Positions 46,060-57,000 of a stretch of DNA of 64,000 nucleotides are shown piece by piece. This DNA is from Plasmopara viticola. Taxonomy: Eukaryota; Oomycota; Peronosporomycetes; Peronosporales; Peronosporaceae. Where the stretch lies: NCBI GenBank assembly GCA_001695595.3, contig MBPM02000053.1, forward strand, positions 62,001 through 126,000. Direction: 5' to 3'. The notes beneath the pieces are model-generated. The model was not told the DNA's origin. It was given only the letters and a program-made list of their open reading frames with translations, and did no database searches. Each line of letters begins with the position of its first letter. The stretch's first letter is position 1. The position numbers were made by a program, and so were the translations under genes.

Positions 46060-48660
46060 ACCCCGCTTACTGCTTTGGCTGCGATAAGCAAGGACGCATC
46101 ATACGAACTTGTGCTGGCGAGGTGAACCGTCTTTTTCTTAGAGTCTTAAAGGACTGCTTGCAAAATTCGAGCTCCCAGAGCAATGATTTCACGGTCACAG
46201 AGCTAAATTCTTTGGATGGAGTGCGCGCATAATTAATCCCATAAAAGTTTAACCTCTGTCAGCTTAACAGCTGTCGAAGGAGAGCCGGCAGTAGATGACT
46301 GCTGGTTTTACACGCAATTGTACGTGTTCAAGAAAAAGCATTAAGGTTGTTGACATATTCTGAAGCGTCGAGGATTTTTGCGCGCCGGAAAACGATTACG
46401 GGCAGCCAAAACAGGTTGACTGATGGTCTAAGAGTGAGCAGCAAAAACGAGCTAGTTCAGTTCGATGATCTAATAGTGGGCTGTAGCTAAATGCGTCCAG
46501 GGTTGGAAACGACCTGGCTATGAAGTTTGAGGAATTTAAAGCACATCCAATTTTTGCCCCGACATGGACAAATATGGCCTTTTATGGGCATGCAGTGGCT
46601 AGAAAAGCATAAAATTGGATCGATTGGCGAGGCAGAGATTTTTATACCAGCTACACAATTCCGCGCAACAGCGCTGGTAAACTATGTTCCCAATTCCGTA
46701 TAGCTCCTTTTAGAGAAAATGAGAACAGGTATATTTCCTAATAAATAAAGATGTAATAATAGTACTTTGAACTTTTCCAAGCAGAAAGCCACCATAATTG
46801 AGTGCTTTAGCCTCCAAAGACACTAAAGATTGCGCTCTTAATGTATGTAATCGAGTATCACAGGTGGGCAGAATAGCACGGAAACAGTGTTCCGTTATAG
46901 GGTAACATTTGCCGGTATCAAGTTCCGTCTTGATGTGGGTAACAAAGTGCTACCAAGAGCGGGGGAAATTGCTCCTCAAGAAAGAAAGCGATCGAGATAT
47001 AAAGTTGATCCGTGGGTGTCGCGTACAAACCAAGGTGCTAGATAGCCGAAACTTCGGCTGGTCGTTGTGTCACGGAATGTGCGCTTTAGTCGGGTGTACT
47101 GCCAAAACGTCAGAGCCACCGAAATTTAAGAGCCTTCAGAAATTGATTTGAAAATCGGAAGCATTTCAGAGATAGTGCTGGTACAGAAAAACTGATTTAT
47201 GTGGACTTATGCACATTCTTTGTTTCGGGCAAAATTGTCTTGTATCAGCCTTGTATGCAGCGTACGTTGCGCCTAAATCAGAAAATTATTAGGATTTGGT
47301 AAATCCGCTATACGAAAGCACTTGAATTTGGTTTGCCATCAAGCACACCTACTACGTAGATTAGAGGCACGAATGTGACTTTGTGCTATGCTTAGAGTAC
47401 TAAGCCGCAAGGCAATGACCACTGCCCTACGAGCATTGTGAGCTCATTAACGTTTTTTTTGCCAAAAAAGGCAAATAATGGCTGATATGGGAGCCGAATC
47501 TCGTCGCTTGTCACCAGCTTAATGTTAACTACTACGGTTAATTCATTTTTGTATTACCACTCTGCAAAACAAGAGAGCGTGGGTTGTTTAACAACATACG
47601 CACGTATGTCTTCTACGCTCCTATGTAAAAGCTATTGACAGGTATATGGTCAAAGCACGTCGGGTCAAAATAGCATTGATTGATGTTTAAATATTTTGGC
47701 GTTGCCAAGGTCGGGGAGAGTCCTCGTGGCATATCTCTTATAGCATGCCGGTTGGAGTACAAACTGCTGTGAGCGGTCCTCGTACGAAAATTTATTGCAG
47801 TCTTGAATTCGTTACATCAGTCGATCATGGGGTTCATTCGGTTCATCCAAGGCAATGTTTCGAGGTCCTGAGGTTTGGCAAAGTCTATGCCAATATCGAG
47901 AGATGTGTCCTGTGGCAGAAAGCTTGAGTACTAGGCTGCTTTGTAAGCACTCGAGCAGACTTTCGGAAAGTGAAAGACGATTCAAGTTGGCCTACACCTC
48001 GCTCCCGACGCAATATGAGAAGGTAATTACAGTCAGTCAACTATTTGCACTAGTACATGGCTGACTTTGCGGATTCTGCACAGTTTTTCTATTCATTGGG
48101 AAAGAGAGCCAGCACAAGGATGCTTTTGATAGCAATAGGAAAAGTCTTTCGCAAGTTATTTCTCGAGCTTTCCGAACGAGAAGAAGCCAAAGCGTTATCT
48201 GCGACGCATTCGACCATATTATCGGCTGTAAGCAATTGAATATCGATGTGTATGAATCATCTCGCTCCAGTCTAGGTAGCTTAGAGCTGCTAATTGAAGC
48301 TACGCTGCTCCGAAAAATGGCAAGACGTCTGTCACTCCCCTTAAAATATAACTTTTGCGTTGCATTCAAGCCAGACAAACTCAATAGGTTTTTGAAGTAG
48401 ACCAGATTATGAAACGACTTTAAAAGGACATGGGTCGAAAAACGTTATCGACCTGCTTGAAACAATGCAGACGCAGTCAGCATTTTATCACAATTATGTT
48501 ACGTCACAAAGAGCTTCTTATCTCATATGAATCCTTGTACCTCTCCAAAGCGACCGTTGTCTTTGTGCTCGACCGTGCGTGTAAGGCATGTATGGATAGC
48601 CATACGGCGGCTGGTAGAGTCTATAAATACCGCCGTGTTGGTCGTTAAGCTGAGGTACAC
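46060..48660 (+). mobile_element. Decayed Ty3/Gypsy retrotransposon, plus strand
   Basis: Gag to pol fragments in order. A CCHC zinc knuckle at 46071-46112 reads CFGCDKQGRIIRTC; the zinc-binding His is replaced by Arg. A protease-end motif lies at 46584-46610 (MGMQWLEKH), and after a frameshift the usual WIDWRG continues it. RT is represented at 47745-47927 (HPRQCFEVLRFGKVYANIERC) and by continuation in other frames (VLGCFVSTRADF, SWPTPRSR, MADFADSAQFFYSLGKRAS at about 47925-48120). A possible RNase H trace is near 48500 (RHKELL). The copy is broken by many stops. No LTR pair or integrase was recognised downstream. Confidence 0.85.
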
Positions 48661-51600
48661 AAGGCTATATACCTACCAATACAGAAGCACAAAGCAAAAT
48701 TAGCAACTTTTCGGCACAATTTATTGACCTGGAGCTGAGACGCGAGGCCATCGATCAGGTTGTGATATTTATGGGTCACTTGGCCGAAGGACACCATCTC
48801 CTCGTTGAAAGCCTCAGAGAATCGTATTCACTCCAAAGAAGCCGCGCTCTGATCGTCAGAGACATTTTAAAAAGTGATCGTAACTAGTCGTCCAAGAACT
48901 GCTTCATTTTAAATAAAGATTTGCTTTCACGAACGCTAAGCGCTCTTAGTGTAGTGAATCGTGGGTCATAGAACGCGTGAGAGCCAGTAAAATAGCCGCG
49001 GCATGAATGTTTGTAGCCCCTCCCCCCTAAATATAGATTTAGACGAAATAGGCACTCTGATTTTGCAGCATTTCGGCCTCACGGTCAAGGGTGATAAGTA
49101 CGCAATGGATGTCAGGTGTTACTGCTTGGCTTGTCATTACGCCGAGGCCTAAACAGCCTTTAGGTGAGTTGTCTTCAACTACCAACTGTACTCTGTATTT
49201 ATGGATGCATAGAACTTGGGCCTTTAATTAAAGGTACAATACCTCGGAATTAGCTAATCTTAGTAAAGGTCCCTTAAAGGAATCGGGATGGTAAAAATGC
49301 TGAAGTGTGCAATAGAGTAAACCTAGACTGGGTGCAAGCCACGAACAAGTTTTTACGCTGCTGAGCGGGGTTCTTGAGCGGTAGTTGGTGCGATGCCATA
49401 AGCACGCGCACAACCTTTGTAAGATCGCGCGAAACGGTACCTCTTTGTGAAACCATGATTCTTTTGGACACACTACGCGCGAAGTAGGTTATGGAGAGCC
49501 CTCGCGGCGCATATAGCAGATAAGCGTGCTACCAAGCGCCATGGCCTACATCGACCGAGCAATACTCGTCTGAAAATTGTCCTCGTTCTCGTCGGCCTGA
49601 GTGAAAGGACCTTATGTGGGACGGTGACTTACATCGGAACCCAGTGATGGGAGTTTTATCACTCACTACAAAGTGCTCTCGTTTGTTGTACTCCCGTGAT
49701 GTACTGGAGGTCTTCACCCTCTGCCTCATTGCTCTAAGCGCTGGTGACATCATCTTGAGGATATGATGACGGTCTTGGCCTTGGAAATTCAGGTTGGGAC
49801 TCGGCCTTGAAAATCACCGTAGAACTTCCTCTCTCTTGAGTGAAGCATTTTGCATAGCGATGAGTCTAATGACAAGATAAGTACCATTCGGGGCTTATCC
49901 CGAGGTCCTGCCTGAAGCTTCTTCGCAGCCTTAGCAAGGGGAGTTATCGCTGAAGCGCTCGTCATCAATTGTATTGCTAATGGTGGAGGTGTTCGCGGAC
50001 CGCCGGGCGGAGGAGTATGATAATCGTACGATGCCTACCGTGGTAGAGTAGAAAAATCTTCTAGACCTTTTCTTGCCTAAGTGGCTTTAAAATACATAGA
50101 CTGTGTAAGGATGGCACTGATGCAGCCTTAGCTGAGCACCTGCTTTGCTGCCTGCCTGGTGATCGTTTTGACCAAGCCATTTTTCGTATAATAATCCAAG
50201 GGTGATCAGCCCTCTCCTGTTATACGGAGTTCAAGTCGCAGTGGGGTATGCAAAGAGCCCTAGCATTAAGCCACATTTTGTGTCAAACGGTAAATCTTTG
50301 ATAAAAGGGCGCTTACAAAATGGTGGCTTCGGGGCACCCTATCGGTATATATACCGGTTTGCATACTGAGTCCATTGCACACTTCAAATATTGTAAGACC
50401 GAGAAAATTAGACCGCATATCTTCCTGCTCGTCCAGGTGCTATTTGACCCCGCCACAGAGATTACACAAGTATTTCGTTCGTTATGCTACTTTCGGCTGA
50501 GATAGCGGCCATCTTTTGTATATGATTTGCATCTGTTACTATTGAAAAGCAAAATATCGTTTGTTTAGCCAAAAAAGGGAAAACATTTAGTTCATTTTCC
50601 CGGCTACTTGAATTTCAACTATTTATGAGCTCAGAGATACTTTGCCTTTACAGGCTTTATCGTCTGGGCAGCACACGCAGCCAACTACAATTCTAAATTA
50701 CCTCATGCGTACTGATAGTGTGTGAATACGTTGACGTGTTTTACATGTAGCCGGTATGGCGATGCGAGTGCACCTGCTAGTGGGATGAGCTAGCTTTTTC
50801 GGCACGCCATTTTGGTCTTTCAAGCATACTTTTGCTTATACAATACGGTAAATGTAGCGCGAAGATTTCTTGTTCATATCTTTCATCCAATGTCGTGCTA
50901 ACTTGCTTGAAGTAGTACTATATCATAAACTCATAAATTTTTGATATTTATTTTTGATTGGCGCAAATTGCATCGATTTTCGTAAGGCCGTACTGGCTTA
51001 AATTGGCGGACGACGCAATCTATGGAGCCAACAGCGGCGGCAACGCAAAAGATGCAGTGAACCACCACGTGCAATATAGATTTGCGTGGTTCAAGAATAA
51101 CGCCTACATCCCCAAAGTGCAGAATTGCTATCCTTCATTGCGGCATACGTAGGGCACACGGTTAGACTTATGTTTTGATTGGTAATAAAAGTTCAACTGA
51201 CGGCTGAAATGTTTTGAATTAACACAATTATGTGGCTTGCGTTTTTTAAAAGTCCTTCATGGGTTTGTATTACGCACCTTGACGATCTCTCTTTTGACCT
51301 CATTCGTATACGAAACTCACACCTGATCCGAACCTCTTTAAATCCGGCATTCTATTTGTAAGGATATATCAAAAATCCACGATGACGCCAACTGTATCAG
51401 TTCAATTTAATGGGTGGATCGTCCATACTACTTCCGCCACACCGTACATAATTCGAGTAGCATATTCATTATACGGCCCATCATGCAAGCACGCAAAATA
51501 GCCAGTAGTATGTGGCCAGAACGAGGGCATAAGTAGCCAAGGAGTGTATCTCCCTCCGTAATGTGTTTCGTCAATATGCCGTAAAATGAACAATTGTTCG

Positions 51601-52040
51601 TATTAAGAAAGAAATGTGGTCTTAGAGGCTCAAAATTCATTTCTATGCACGTACATACCGTACTATTAAATTTACACAGCTCATGCACCCACCTCCGGAG
51701 TTGCGTATCTTGCGTACTCCCACCTTCGGAGTAAAGGGCACTAGCGACGAGCATGTAAACACCACCCTTCGTGCAGTATACTAGCCACGAGCATGTAATT
51801 TGCGCTTGCCAGATTTTCTTCGTTGTTCAAACTTGCGATCAATATAAAAAAGTCTATGGCGCTTTGTCGACACCGTACCGGAAGACCCTGCGAGCGTCAA
51901 AAAAATAGCCAACAATATTGCGTCTATACAACAATTTGTTATTAACAATAGCTCCTACTTGGAGTCCAGGACTGCGTGATTAGTAAATATCCTTTTTCAC
52001 CAATTAAATTTTCCGAGTCAAGCGTCCACACAGTAAGCTA
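48661..52040. other. Gene-free region upstream of glutamine synthetase
   Basis: No gene recognised. ORFs at 49228-49473 (-), 49529-49753 (-), 50320-50505 (+) and 51428-51754 (-) lack domains. A near-identical 18-bp direct repeat (CTAGCGACGAGCATGTAA) occurs at 51741-51758 and 51781-51798. Confidence 0.4.
51741..51798. repeat. 18-bp direct repeat spaced by 40 bp
   Basis: CTAGCGACGAGCATGTAA (51741-51758) recurs at 51781-51798 with a single G-to-C change. It lies about 300 bp upstream of the glutamine synthetase start and could be a duplicated upstream element or a chance relic. Confidence 0.6.
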
Positions 52041-52054
52041 TCATTTTACATTTG
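52041..52054 (+). promoter_or_regulatory. Initiator-like element of the glutamine synthetase gene
   Basis: TCATTTTACATTTG closely matches the oomycete Inr plus flanking promoter pattern. It lies 42-55 nt before the ATG at 52096. It argues that the open frame upstream of that ATG is 5' UTR rather than coding. Confidence 0.6.
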
Positions 52055-52095
52055 TCTTTCACCGTAAAAAGCCTCTGACACGAATCCAAGTACCC

Positions 52096-53169
52096 ATGAG
52101 CAAGCTCGACCGCGCCGTCTACGACCAATACTTGACCCTGGACACCCCCGACAGTGTCACGTTGGCCGAGTACGTCTGGATTGGTGGCTCCGGCCAGGAT
52201 CTGCGCTGCAAGACCAAGACGCTGACCAAACCTGTCAAGTCGCTGGCTGACTTGCCGGTCTGGAACTTTGACGGCTCGAGCACGGGTCAGGCGCCCGGTG
52301 AGGACTCGGAAGTACTGCTGCGTCCCGTCGCCATCTTTAAAGACCCCTTTCGTCGTGGCCAGCACGTTCTCGTGCTCTGCGATTGCCTCAAGCCCGACAT
52401 GACGCCCATTGCCAACAACACGCGGGCGGATGCCGCTCGCGTCATGGAAAGTGCGAAAGCGGAAGAGCCATGGTTTGGTATTGAGCAAGAGTACACTCTT
52501 TTTGAGAAGGACGGTGTGACGCCGTTTGGCTGGCCAAAGGGAGGATATCCTGGTCCTCAGGGTCCGTACTATTGTGGTGCTGGTGCCCACTCGGTCTTTG
52601 GCCGTGTCATTGTGGACGCTCACTACCGTGCCTCGCTGTATGCTGGCGTTAAAGTCTCTGGTATTAACGCTGAAGTGATGCCTGGTCAGTGGGAATACCA
52701 AGTGGGTCCGTGCGTTGGCATTGAGTCGGGGGACCACCTGTGGATGTCGCGGTACATTCTACTGCGCGTGTGCGAGGACTTTGGCGTCAATGTGTCGTGG
52801 GATCCAAAGCCGATCCCGGGCGACTGGAATGGCGCGGGTTGCCACACGAATTACTCAACGAAGGCTATGCGTGAAGAAGGAGGCATGGGCGTAATCATTG
52901 AGGCTATCGAGAAGATGAAGCTTAAGCACAAAGAGCACATTGCAGCGTATGGCTCGGGCAACGAACGCCGTCTCACCGGCCGCCACGAGACGGCGAGTAT
53001 GGATACTTTCTCGTACGGTGTGGCCAATCGTGGGGCATCGATTCGCATTCCGCGAATCGCAGAAGCTGAAGGCAAGGGCTACTTTGAAGACCGTCGCCCA
53101 GCGTCCAACATGGACCCGTACGTGGTGACTAGCCGCATCATTAAGACGACGGTCCTAAACGAAGCTTAG
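52096..53169 (+). CDS. GLN1: Glutamine synthetase, eukaryotic GSII type
   Basis: A single-exon 357-aa enzyme that condenses ammonia and glutamate to glutamine with ATP hydrolysis, the main entry of ammonium nitrogen. The length is that of cytosolic eukaryotic GSII. The start [13 protein letters not shown] is the first ATG after the initiator motif; the frame is open upstream to 51976 but has no other ATG. Motifs in order are [17 protein letters not shown] (about 55-71), the metal/glutamate site [10 protein letters not shown] (about 128), [27 protein letters not shown] (about 190), [10 protein letters not shown] (about 245), NRGASIRIP (about 310) and [10 protein letters not shown] (about 332). 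All catalytic Glu, His and Arg motifs appear intact. Third codon positions are visibly GC-rich compared with neighbours, as expected for high expression. It is convergent with the FAIM-like gene, 208 bp apart. Confidence 0.97.
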   Translation: MSKLDRAVYDQYLTLDTPDSVTLAEYVWIGGSGQDLRCKTKTLTKPVKSLADLPVWNFDGSSTGQAPGEDSEVLLRPVAIFKDPFRRGQHVLVLCDCLKPDMTPIANNTRADAARVMESAKAEEPWFGIEQEYTLFEKDGVTPFGWPKGGYPGPQGPYYCGAGAHSVFGRVIVDAHYRASLYAGVKVSGINAEVMPGQWEYQVGPCVGIESGDHLWMSRYILLRVCEDFGVNVSWDPKPIPGDWNGAGCHTNYSTKAMREEGGMGVIIEAIEKMKLKHKEHIAAYGSGNERRLTGRHETASMDTFSYGVANRGASIRIPRIAEAEGKGYFEDRRPASNMDPYVVTSRIIKTTVLNEA

Positions 53170-53377
53170 GCAAACAGGTTATGAGTAACCAATGTCAAAC
53201 TATTACATTTCAATAATTATTCCGAATATGATAGTTTTTGACTGCAATTAATTGGCTCCTGACGAGTCTGAATATATATGACTTATTGGCCTTTTGATAG
53301 GCAGCTAACTTCGTCGAAATCAACTAGTGCATTTTGGTCTTTACTTACTAAGTCCACGCCACTCGTCTCTGTATAAA

Positions 53378-54949
53378 TCACGACAGAGTAGCAAATGGGT
53401 CATTGTCCAAATTCTGCATATGCGGCTGTCTGAATGGTGCGTGCATAGAAGCTGGAGACATAAACGGAGCCACTTGCTGTGACCCTCCATACGCGACCAA
53501 CGCGTTCGGATGCACGACTCCAAACCCCATCGGAGTAGCTCCCATTCCAACGGGACCCGTAGTAGCAAGAGTATTATACGTTATGGCAAGCGCTGGCGCC
53601 ATTCCATTAGTAAACCCTCCAGGTGCTTGCACCGGATGGTACGAAGGATATGCCACCAAAGGAGGGGTCGGTAGAACCTGAACCTTTTCCTTTGGAGCAA
53701 GCTGACGAGCTTGTTCCAATGTCTGGTAGCTCTTTGCAGATCGCGAAAACATATGACTCTCCTCGGGTTTTAAGTTTAGATTCACCATATCAGAAGACCA
53801 TAGATCGGCTGATTTTTGCTCTTCTTCGGCATTGATCGGTTCAAGGGTTGTTCCCATCGGCGGTGAAGTTTCTTCAACCGGTGGCGGTGTAAAGTCAAGC
53901 CCAGACAGCATGGACGTAATGTCTTGTGAATGTTGCTCCTTATTCGTAGATGTTGACGAGACCGGAAATCCATCGCTATCAGTGATGGTAGGAAACGAAA
54001 TCGTCGGTGCGGTCGGTGTATCATGCCACATTTCAAACACAATGGGGTTATTCGCTACAGACTTGGATGCTGGACGAGATGCGGGAGGATTCGGCAAAGA
54101 AGCCACGGTTTTGGCTCGCTGACGGGACTCTGGAGCTAATCATGACAACATAAATTGTTTACAGGACATTTACTATCAGACAGTACTAAAATAAAAGGCG
54201 TTGTACATACGTACAAATATAATCAGGTTTTGCATAGGCACACGCTTCACATGTCGACGCATGAGGCTTATCGTTCACCAAAGTGCATTGCGTGCACTCC
54301 CACGGTGAAAAAGAGTTTTCACGTGACGAGTTGCGACTGGTACCGTTAGTGTAGCCCCCATTCGAGTAACTATACGTAAACGAGTCGTTTCGAGAGCCAG
54401 AAGGTCGTGAGGCAGAGGTCACCCCATGATCTTGCGATTTCTGGAGCTTGGTAGGATCCAAGCGATTGGGTAGACGACGAAATGACATGCCATCAACAAT
54501 CAAATCTAATCAACAATAAAATGGTAAACAATCTTCTAGCATCACTTAAGGTGGTACTGACCATACATATCATTAAGATCCACGGAGGGTTTAATGATAA
54601 TGTGTACGCAGTGGCCTCCAACTAAGTTGAACACGTAGTCCCAGTCGCCAAAAGGGAGCTTAAACGATAAAAAAATTATGTGAGAAAACATTGACAAGCA
54701 CAACGTGGACAGCCATACCGATTGGGAAGTGTATTTGACAATCCCGTCGACCCGCAACACTTTTTTGCCCGATGCCAAGGAGTGAGTGAGCGAGATCTCA
54801 AAGTCTCGTCCCTCTTCGACTTTTAACCGCCAAACCACGCGCTTTTTAGAGCTTTCAATGGTTTTGCCCACATTCGACACTTCATAGTAAAGAGCAGCTG
54901 CTCTAGCGTTCGTCGCCTTCACAGTGCCCCATTGACTTTGCCATGACAT
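53378..54949 (-). CDS. FAIM-like domain plus RanBP2 zinc finger protein, 5 exons
   Basis: Exons 54949-54719, 54658-54562, 54505-54215 and 54135-53378 give 458 aa when the 60-nt intron 54718-54659 is removed; the first two of these four blocks flank that intron. (The call counts a possible further split in the last block; four exons is the model supported here.) Residues about 25-130 resemble Fas apoptosis inhibitory molecule: VVWRLKVEEGRDFEISLTHS, SGKKVLRVDG, DYVFNLVGG and YDLIVDGMSFRRLP. A RanBP2-type zinc finger lies at about 178-202 (WECTQCTL, then CEACAYAKP), a class that binds ubiquitin or RNA. The remaining 250 residues are low in predicted structure, rich in Pro, Ser and Met, and end NDPFATLS, whose DPF motif is used by endocytic proteins to bind AP-2. 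The role is unknown. The zinc finger Cys spacing is 11 rather than the common 10. Confidence 0.8.
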
Positions 54950-54991
54950 GATTTAAACCTCTAGCAATAAAAACAATTCGTTGCGAGCTGC

Positions 54992-55003
54992 AATGAGGAA
55001 TGT
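54992..55003 (-). promoter_or_regulatory. Initiator-like element of the FAIM-zinc finger gene
   Basis: ACATTCCTCATT on the minus strand matches the oomycete initiator pattern apart from its first base. It lies 43-54 nt before the ATG at 54949, between the stop of the upstream sphingomyelinase-like gene (55106) and this start. Confidence 0.4.
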
Positions 55004-55105
55004 CGAAACTACGTTTACGTCTCGGACCAAGCAGTTATCAATAGGTGGGTCGTTTCAGGTTTTTGAAATGTAACTTTATTGCTTAAAAATACTTGGTCAA
55101 ACCTG

Positions 55106-57000
55106 CTATGTTGGTCCACATAGGCATTGAAAAGACGTTTTTTGGTACAGACAATTGCGGTTGACGGGATGTTTCGAGTCGCGATTCCATCCATTCGAGT
55201 GCTTTCCATTGTAAAAGCAATTTGGTCCGTTGCAGTAGCAACGAAAGTTGCGAAAGTGACAATCTTCGTCTGTGGAGCAGCCATCTAAATGATACGTCAA
55301 CGGATCGTCATCTTTTCCTTTGCCACTTGTCACTGGAAACTCGAATTTTCCATGGACTGGGTAATGGTCGGACAAATCGATGAGTGCCATCTTGTAATTG
55401 CTTTGCGGAGCAGTCCAGTCAACGGTAAAGTGCTCGACTTGGTTTACGTGAGCTTCGAGGGTTGGAATCGTCCGAGGCTGTTGATACGGAGCTGAAAAAA
55501 ACGTTTACACCTCGATTAGATTTGACAATGACGCTTAGTTGTGTTACCTTTGCCATACAAAACGTAGTCGAGCCACTCAAGTGGACAGCATGGGCAGAAA
55601 CACAAAAGATCCGGATCCACATACACAAGCGGCTTTGTTTCATTACGGGCATTGTGCATTGCACAGGTTGTCCTTGTAAGGAGAGTAGGGTGATAAACAC
55701 CATCCTAACCAGGTGCATTTAGCAATATGAGAATCAATGACGTAGAGTGGTTGCGGCGGTAACACGGCGACAATGGAAGAACGAACTTTTGGTGAGCCCC
55801 AATTCTTCACGTATTGCGCGGAGCACTTGTTGTTGACTGCAGCCCCGTCGCGTCCAACAAGTAAATTTGTATGCGGACTAACGATCCAGACGAGCATATT
55901 CTTAATAATATTATTATACGATTTTCATGGAATAACTGTCACTTACTCGCTCGTAAAAATCTGTTTGCCCACTTGAAGAGGCTCATGCGATTCGAGCAGC
56001 TCTACAAGATGCGCCACTTCGTCTCCATAAGTGTGATTGTCCACGTTAAAGTCTCCAGCAAACAGCAACGGCTACCGTGTCAACAAAGCAAAGAGACCCT
56101 AGAATTAACAAAGTATGGCTTGTTTTTAAAATTGCGCTACGCCATACCTCGTGGTGTGGAATTCGGATAGCATCAACGAATTGACGCATCTGTAATGAAA
56201 TTCAAGCTCAATAGGGATACAATTAAAGACGACTTCAATCAATAAACATACCTGCTTCGCTTGCTTTATTCGATCCGATCGGCCATCTGGCGACGACCAA
56301 GCCTATAAAATCACCTGATCACTAACTTTCACTCGTATTTTTGAAGTTGTTAAGTCTTCGCACCTGCATGTGTGTCGCGAAAACGTTGAAAATTTTAGAA
56401 GTTCCATTAATCGTCTTCAATAGTCTTGCATACTTGACTCCCTTGGCAGCCAAACAGTCAGAATAGTGACAAGCGTCGCGGTATACGTGCTGTGCCTCTC
56501 GAATGATTGGCCACTTGGACACCACTATCACTCCCCCATTCAACAAGCTCGTGAACGGGTCTATGTCGTGCAAAATTGTCGTAGAGTAATTGAATCCATA
56601 TTCTAAAAACTTTTCCAGCATTTCATTCCGCTCCGTTTGAATATCTGCTTCTGCAAATGTCACAACGTCGATAGTTTTTGAGATCCGATGCAGAGACTCA
56701 GGAACTCGTTGCAGTCGCTCGCTTTGTCCGTCACTTGATACTTCATACGGCCGACCAAATAAATTATACTGCCGATAATGGTGTTAATGCCAACAATAAT
56801 ATATGTAGAACGATAATGAATACATCACTTACCTGGAGCACTTCGAAGCTCATACTGGTGATAGCTTCAATGGCCGAATGGTCGGACGTAGGAAAGAATG
56901 TTTCCCATATTTTAACACTAGTGTTGTTCCCATTGGCATCCACTCGGTCAAAAGACCCGCAGAAACAAAGGTATGGCATGATGATCAGCAGATTGACCAT
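55106..57000 (-). pseudogene. Secreted sphingomyelinase-like phosphodiesterase, frameshifted in exon 6
   Basis: Exons 57000-56833, 56768-56364, 56302-56252, 56189-56148, 56071-55947, 55877-55548 and 55491-55106, all with GT..AG borders. The product is a DNase I-fold (endonuclease/exonuclease/phosphatase) enzyme closest to secreted neutral sphingomyelinases, which hydrolyse sphingomyelin to ceramide and phosphocholine. A signal peptide (MVNLLIIMPYLCFCGS) is followed by TFAEADIQ with the metal-binding Glu 96, NGGVIVVSKWPI, FATHMQ, AGDFNVDN, LLVGRDGAA, EWLDYVLYG and LSDHYPVHG with the catalytic Asp-His. The tail has eight cysteines. Exon 6 contains a near-tandem 7-nt repeat (CAATGCA CAATGCC) at about 55650-55665 that shifts the frame, and total exon length is one over a multiple of three. 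All other motifs are intact, so this is either a young pseudogene or an assembly error. It lies 156 nt before the FAIM-like gene, same strand. Confidence 0.82.

Noticed and set aside
52018..52737. 239-codon minus-strand ORF opposite glutamine synthetase
   Set aside because: It is a shadow of the GC-rich codon pattern of the glutamine synthetase gene and has no domain.
55546..55874. A small intron to explain the sphingomyelinase frame change
   Set aside because: No GT..AG pair of reasonable size fits between the two frames; the only candidate would be about 18 nt.
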